From positions 9,646,191 through 9,710,190 of the forward strand of contig OZ025269.1 in the NCBI GenBank assembly GCA_964019165.1: a DNA stretch of 64,000 nucleotides. Direction: 5' to 3'. Origin of the DNA: Mastigias papua (lineage: Eukaryota; Cnidaria; Scyphozoa; Rhizostomeae; Mastigiidae). The notes below the pieces were generated by a model. The model did not search any database and was not told the DNA's origin. It saw only the letters and a program-made list of their open reading frames with translations. Positions 58,654 to 64,000 of this stretch are shown here, in pieces; within the stretch, counting starts at the first letter, position 1, and every line of letters starts with the position of its first letter. A program made the translations under genes and the position numbers.

Positions 58654-59534
58654 ATGAGCATTTGTCACCCCCCACGTGACAATGACATCATACCCATCGC
58701 TGATTGGTTAGATCGCTTTGGAGGGCAAAACAAAAGTTAGCAGTGGACATCGAAGGACAATCATGTAGTGAGGGCACTAGTGAAACTGGAGATTTTATTG
58801 CCGTAGAGAATTCTCAAACTAACAAAAAGCCCGTACTACGCTTCAGATGTTTATCATCATTCAGGTTATAACCTATTCCATTAAACTATAGTCGGAGATG
58901 GTGAAATATCGACTGACTTCAAGTAGCTATGGGAATCCTCTTATCAGGCTGTATGGAAGATCGTGTCCTGAAGAAATCGCTTTCGGGTGGCTATAAAACC
59001 CTATGTTTTGGATGTAAGTGTCCCTCATTGATCAGAAGCTTCTATTTATATAAGATCATGATGAGAATTGATGTGAGAAATGCGAATAAAGTTAATTTAT
59101 GAAATTTGATTGATTTGCTGAGAAAGACCTACCAGACTCTTGTAAACAAAGGGTACACGCTCGAGACTGCCGATGTGATACTTGTTAATGGTCGCAGAAG
59201 CAGACCCGAACTGATTTTCTGTAGCTAGGATTAGCCATTAAAGAAATCTTGTTTTTATGTAGGATAAATGAGCTTGGTTTGGCAGCTCTAAGTTGCAGTA
59301 AAACTGTGAGTGCACAGAGCTCCCAGGGTTGAAAACCGAACGAGATCCTAGTGCGTTGTATGTCAACTGACAGAATATGATTTTAATGAATTAATTTTTC
59401 AAAATAATACAATTTTGAGCAAGTTAAGTCTTTGGTCAAAGTTACGCTGAGATAGTGTTTTGCCCTCCAAAATGATCTGACCAATCAGAAGCGGCTTGAC
59501 ATCATTGTCACGTAGAGGGTGACAAATGCTCATT
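58654..59534. mobile_element. Inverted-repeat element with 78-bp arms
   Basis: The left arm (58654-58731) begins ATGAGCATTTGTCACC and ends GGAGGGCAAAAC; the right arm (59457-59534) is its complement with about a dozen differences. The 725-bp interior has no recognised coding sequence. No target duplication could be defined. Confidence 0.75.
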
Positions 59535-59777
59535 AAAATCCCAACCAATAAATTCGATTTTCGAGTGTCAAATCCGAATGAAATAGAAATGAATCTTCAC
59601 GCCTTAACTTTTAGCTTTGTTTGATTGACGTACAGTCTGTTCTTTTGCATCTTGCCATTGCGATTCTGCCCTTAGTTACATAGACTAGCATACTTTTCCA
59701 ATATATCGTCTTCAGATGTATTTTCCATCTAGTGCATAGCGTACTCGATTTTTAACGATTTATTTTTCTATTTGCAG

Positions 59778-59885
59778 CAAGTTCAACATTTTTTTAAGCT
59801 TCTAACGTTACTGACAGAACATGATTCGGTGTCAAATCTTGGTTTACCATCATTCACTCATCTTATTTTACCAAAAATGGTTCAG
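59778..59885 (+). CDS. USP34: USP34 exon 34: scaffold
   Basis: 36 codons, phase 0, acceptor TTGCAG, donor GTATTG. FFKLLTLLTEHDSVS matches FFKLLTMLMEFAGGP, and LGLPSFTHLILPKM matches PGMPPFASYILQRI. Confidence 0.95.
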
Positions 59886-60113
59886 GTATTGACTTATGCT
59901 TATGTAGATAAAGTATAAATACTTATGTATAACTGTATAATTATATTTTATATATTTATATCATATATATTTCGATTAAAATCTTCATTAGTAATGAACT
60001 TACAATGACATTGGGCCTGCGTAAATTACCTACATAACAATGGGGTCACAATGGATATTACCTAAGGGGGACCTACCTACTAACACCTCATGATATATTC
60101 TGATGATAGCTCT

Positions 60114-60234
60114 GAGCCTAATTTAGTGTTGGAGCAAATCCAGCTCGGAACCAGGTGTCTACTTTTGATATGTGGACCATCCTTTTGTTATCTTTGGTTC
60201 CAAGCTGGATTTGCTCCAAAGCTAAATTAGGCTC
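60114..60234. repeat. 40-bp-arm hairpin next to a Penelope-like fragment
   Basis: Left arm 60114-60153 and right arm 60195-60234 are complements with three differences; the loop is 41 bp. The arms contain TTGGAGCAAATCCAGCT. The fragment of a Penelope-like reverse transcriptase begins a few bases after the right arm. Confidence 0.8.
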
Positions 60235-60236
60235 GG

Positions 60237-62502
60237 AGTTTGACTGAGTAAAACAACTGCTCATTGACAATGGATATCCAGATGATGTCCTTCTTTCTTG
60301 TATTAAGCAGAAATTTGCCAACTTTGCAGCGGAAAAACCGTGTGGTCCTGAGAAGTGCCCGGTTTACCTAAAATTGCCCTGGATTGGTACTGTTTCATCA
60401 AAATTTGAGAACCAAATTAACAAAGCCATTACATCCTGTTTCTATGCTGTGAAGCCCCGTGCGGTTTATAATACTAGGGTTATGCTGCCATCTGCTAAAA
60501 AAAGATAGCGTTCCTACCACTCAAAAAAAGTTGTGTAGTTTACGAATTTTCGTGCCAATATGAAGCTCGGTACGTAGGGCGCACTACGTAGAGACTAGCA
60601 GACAGAATAAAGGAACATGTACCCATGAGCATGAGGACGGAAAATACTATAATAAGAGAACAGCCACCTCATATGTGCAAAAACAATAATGGTAAAAGTA
60701 CTTGTAGTTTGGCCATAGGACAACATCTCATCAAAAATCCAGAATGCGCCAAAACATATTCAGACGATAATTTTCGGATCATAGGGCAAGCAAGATCGTC
60801 CTTTCATTTAAAGGGGAAGTTCGGGAAAAAACTAAAATTTGATATGTTGTAGAGAATGTCGCAAAACCCCATGATCTGAAGTGTTTTTGCTCTTACTTGC
60901 GTACTTCCGCTGATATTCCCGGTTGTTTCTCGTCAAAATCCACCTCGTGCTAGGCCGCCACCTCACCTTTTCGCAAGACAGAAGTTGTTGTTGCACTGAC
61001 GTCATCACGTGCAGAAAGACTCTGAATCACTACCTTTGACTACAAAAGTTGGGAATGTTATACCCATTTCTGTGACCTAAAAGCGATCCAGTGGCATTGC
61101 AAAGACACAAATACATCAAATCAGAGCTGCAAATATATCTTTTATTATTCTGGAAGTCGCTTATGAGTCAAAATGGCTGAATATAGTAAGGGGTGATCAA
61201 AAGAATGTTGTGTTGAAGTAGCGAAACAAAATAGACAGAAGTGCCTGACAGTGTTCTTTTGAAGTTGTGAAACTGGGAAGAAACTTGAGCACTGGGATAC
61301 TGATTTGAGGACCGAGTCAGGACATTGCGATATTGATTTGAGGGCCAATGTTCGTGAAACTGAACGAGAAGGAATTGCTAATAGTAACTAGTGTATATGT
61401 GGAAAGAAATGACGGTCAATGCAAATTTATTGAAAAAGTTTGGACTATCAAGATACAATTGAGATTTCTGATCATTCGTTTACAGGTAATAGTTCTTTTT
61501 GTTAGACATTTTAAACATGATATTTTTGAATTTTCTCCAAACATTGATCCATAAGGGGTTACCTTACTAAGACATTTTGTACAAAGCATGTATACGATTT
61601 TTTTTAAAGTGGTTTATTAGGAGTAGTATTCGGTTGTTCAAAAAGTTAAGAAAGGTCAGCACTGGATTTTTAGAGACCCAAGAAAGTCTATAAGTTCATA
61701 TGCATTTGAAACTCGATTATCTGATTATAAAATGCTGAATATTTATAACGGCTGCCCTTCAGAAGCAGTTTCTGTCATTGACTAAGGTTTACCATTATTT
61801 AAAAAGTACACGGAGATTTTTTACTTTCCAGCAATGCTTATGTGCAACAGATCGGAACGAAAGACTTCTTGCTAAGAAAGTCTTCAGAGCGATTTAGTAC
61901 TGGACTGGAAAAATTTTTATGTTGTCCGAATGTGTGCAAAAACAAATATTCAGAGAAATTAACGGCCTCTATGAGTATGTCGATTATTTAAAAAGTGGAT
62001 GCTGCATAGGTTCGCAGCTGGAATTTCTTGACTGTCTGAAAGTCGCTATTAGAAGTATAGGCGACTTCCAGAATAATAAAAGATATATTTGCAGCTCTGA
62101 TTTGATGTATTTGTGTCTTTGCAATGCCACTGGATCGCTTTTAGGTCACAGAAATGGGTATAACATTCCCAACTTTTGTAGTCAAAGGTAGTGATTCAGA
62201 GTCTTTCTGCACGTGATGACGTCAGTGCAACAACAACTTCTGTCTTGCGAAAAGGTGAGGTGGCGGCCTAGCACGAGGTGGATTTTGACGAGAAACAACC
62301 GGGAATATCAGCGGAAGTACGCAAGTAAGAGCAAAAACACTTCAGATCATGGGGTTTTGCGACATTCTCTACAGCATATCAAATTTTAGTTTTTTCCCGA
62401 ACTTCCCCCTTAAGTGTTTTGGAATCAGTTTACTTAAGGACTCAAAATCCAATCTTGTGTAAACAAAAAGAGTTCATTTTCTCACTTGGACTCTTCAAGT
62501 AA
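60237..62502 (+). pseudogene. Penelope-like element C-terminal fragment, interrupted
   Basis: Before the interruption the frame gives LLIDNGYPDDVLLSCIKQKF, LPWIGTVSSKF and, after an in-frame stop, VVYEFSCQYEARYVGRT and RLADRIKEHVP, the GIY-YIG endonuclease region that ends Penelope-like proteins; AIGQHLIKNPECAK and SDDNFRIIG follow. The frame is cut at 60811 by the foldback element and resumes at 62414 with SVLESVYLRTQNPILCKQ to a TAA at 62500-62502. Two further stops (near 60508 and 60591) show the copy was already dead or died later. Confidence 0.82.
60812..62409. mobile_element. TTAA-flanked foldback element with 353-bp arms
   Basis: The arms 60812-61164 and 62057-62409 are near-perfect complements, both 353 bp. 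The outer ends begin AGGGGAAGTTCGGGAAAAA and GGGGGAAGTTCGGGAAAAA. TTAA borders both ends (60808-60811, 62410-62413), as for piggyBac-type transposition. The arms contain TGACGTCATCACGTG. The 892-bp interior holds no transposase that I recognise, so the element is presumably moved in trans. Confidence 0.92.
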
Positions 62503-62944
62503 ACAATGTTGAATAGGTGTCAAGTGGCCAATCATACGGCTAACTGGACACATTATTCATCATATCACGTGTGTCCGCATCTGGCGATATATTTCGGTTC
62601 ACCATTCAGTCACTATCCGAAGCTTCATACTCTGACGAGTCTCGGACGAAAAAAGCTTTTCAGTATGCCTAAAACATATATACTACTGCAAATATTTCTG
62701 AATATGTTTGGGTGATATTCTTTAGTGTTGTTGAGATATTTTCAATAATTATTAGAGTTTTGACAGTCAATTTGATATGATACATTACACTTGGCATAAT
62801 TTGTATTTAAGTTGGCTTCTAACTTTGATTTGCATTCGACCTGGATACCGACTTCAAACATGTTTATACCACGTTTCTTTTGTCATTTATTGAAATGGGT
62901 CATTTTCACATATTTTCTATGTTTCCCTTCTCCATATTTCATAG

Positions 62945-63010
62945 GTTGCTGAGCATAATCCTTTGCTTTACATTGAGTGGCTAACTTCACAAGTACCTAG
63001 AAATAAGATG
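62945..63010 (+). CDS. USP34: USP34 exon 35: scaffold
   Basis: 22 codons, phase 0, acceptor TTCATAG, donor GTAATC. VAEHNPLLYIEWLTSQVPRN aligns with VIEYNPSQCLDWLAVQTPRN. Confidence 0.95.
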
Positions 63011-63330
63011 GTAATCTTTCAGTTAAATTTTTAAGAACAGTATTTAGTGTTTGGTAGTTTGAAAGTTACGGATGGCATTAACTGTCTGCTCGAATCCCTT
63101 GTTGCTGCCCCTTTCCATTTCAAGCCCCACAATTAATAAGAACTGATGACTTTTAGCTGTCATATTTATGCGACATGAAGTTTTTGGAAATGAGTGTCCT
63201 GAGCTGGACTGGAACTTGCAGGCCTTGACTTTGTATGTCGACTACTCATTCACTGAGCCATTGGGTAACATTTTCAAGCAATTACTGAAAGGAAAAGTCA
63301 ATTGATTATGCTACCTCTCTTTTCACCAGT

Positions 63331-63520
63331 TTGCATAAAGAGCCATTACAACTCTATCATGATGTGCATAAGACCTACTGCTGAGAGAGAGCTTCCCACA
63401 CCATGGGGCCTTTCCAGCCCCAACGACTGGATAGGGCTAGTTGAAGATATATGCTTAGGGGTAGAGCACTTAATATACTGTGTCGAGGATCGAGAGTTTT
63501 AGCCCTGTTCGGGTGATTCA
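63331..63520 (+). mobile_element. Worn tRNA-derived SINE of the 58254 family
   Basis: The tail half (GGGGTAGAGCACTTAATATA, then GAGAGTTTTAGCCCTGTTCGG) is a decayed tRNA-like head ending in GGGTGATTCATTTTTTGC. The front half, 63331-63412, matches the complement of 58285-58367. It lies in intron 35. Confidence 0.6.
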
Positions 63521-63873
63521 TTTTTTGCACATTCATTTAACAATAATTTTGATATCTTTGTCGTCTTTGATTTATTATATTTTGCCGGAAGTCTTTCATG
63601 TGTAACAGAACATTCCTTCCAGTGTGAAAGCTGATCGGTTGAGAACTTGAGGATTTCTATATTTCATTGTCATTTGATATAGAAATTTTATATATATTTC
63701 TTCTCTTATTTGTATTTTGAACTGTCTGCTCAGTTTTGTCATAGCTTATAATGTCTTATATTATTGGAAAGTACAGCAAGGTAAAATTGCTTTCCGTGGT
63801 TTGTCATACGATAAATTACTGTTTGGATATGCTGGTAAAAATTTGACCTGTCGTTCTTTTCATTTTGAAACAG

Positions 63874-63955
63874 GCGCATCAGTGGACCCTCAAACACATG
63901 TGCCAATGGGTTGAAAGATACCTCATTGCCGATAATAACCCTAGAATAAGAAATG
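63874..63955 (+). CDS. USP34: USP34 exon 36 of window: last visible exon
   Basis: AHQWTLKHMCQWVERYLIAD and NNPRIRN align with AHSWVLQNMENWVERFLLAH and NYPRVRT. Acceptor AAACAG; the donor is placed at GTTTGT after AAT-G (phase 1), because the open frame that continues has no counterpart and stops within eight codons. The coding sequence continues beyond the window. Confidence 0.9.
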
Positions 63956-64000
63956 GTTTGTTCCAGCTCCTTTGCTAAGACTTGCTTTTTTAATATACCT

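Noticed and set aside
61919..62191. A gene inside the TTAA foldback element
   Set aside because: Half of the frame lies in the inverted arm and the rest has no known domain, so it is unlikely to be a transposase.

Overview
The window is animal nuclear DNA: AT-rich, intron-dense, full of decayed transposons and very long microsatellites. It is dominated by one gene on the + strand, an orthologue of the giant deubiquitinase USP34 (ubiquitin-specific protease 34). I assembled 36 consecutive coding exons from 4278 to 63955. All 35 internal junctions have GT/AG borders and matching phase. Together they give 6,256 coding bases (about 2,085 residues). The 5' exons lie before the window and the 3' exons after it. 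Family knowledge (human USP34, about 3,500 residues) fixes the order: N-terminal helical repeat region (exons 1-2), acidic/serine-rich linker (3-4), helical scaffold (5-12), ubiquitin-like domain (12-14), second scaffold (14-17), USP catalytic domain (18-25; Cys codon 36679-36681, His codon 45153-45155) and the start of the C-terminal scaffold (25-36).

The species cannot be named from this sequence. A PIF/Harbinger pair with a MADF/Myb-like partner, CR1/L2-like and RTE-like LINEs, a Penelope-like element with a GIY-YIG region, TTAA-flanked foldback elements and moderate USP34 divergence fit a non-vertebrate, probably marine, metazoan such as a cnidarian or sponge. That placement is inference.

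Layout. 1-4277: an intron or upstream region holding a degraded antisense LINE split by a younger sense-strand CR1/L2-like LINE with an open 772-codon frame. 4278-20249: exons 1-13, with tandem repeats and three long G-tracts in introns. 20250-27846: a 7.6-kb intron made mostly of transposon debris, including a TA-flanked MITE, a duplicated unknown block, a broken Harbinger element and a further MITE. 27847-46900: exons 14-25 including the whole catalytic domain; the introns carry (CA)n, an antisense LINE 3' end, a TTAA-flanked foldback, an RTE-like insertion with a 9-bp target duplication, a triplicated ATC-associated repeat, (GT)n and a hAT-type MITE with a perfect 8-bp target duplication that ends 30 bp before exon 25. 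46901-63955: exons 26-36, with a compound (TA)n(TG)n tract, three tRNA-derived SINEs, several inverted-repeat elements, antisense LINE remnants, and a Penelope-like fragment cut by a 1.6-kb foldback element with 353-bp arms.

I saw no prokaryotic genes, CRISPR array, rRNA or canonical tRNA, and no promoter of the host gene. The most informative non-gene content is the set of nested and target-duplicated insertions, several of which can be dated relative to each other from sequence alone.
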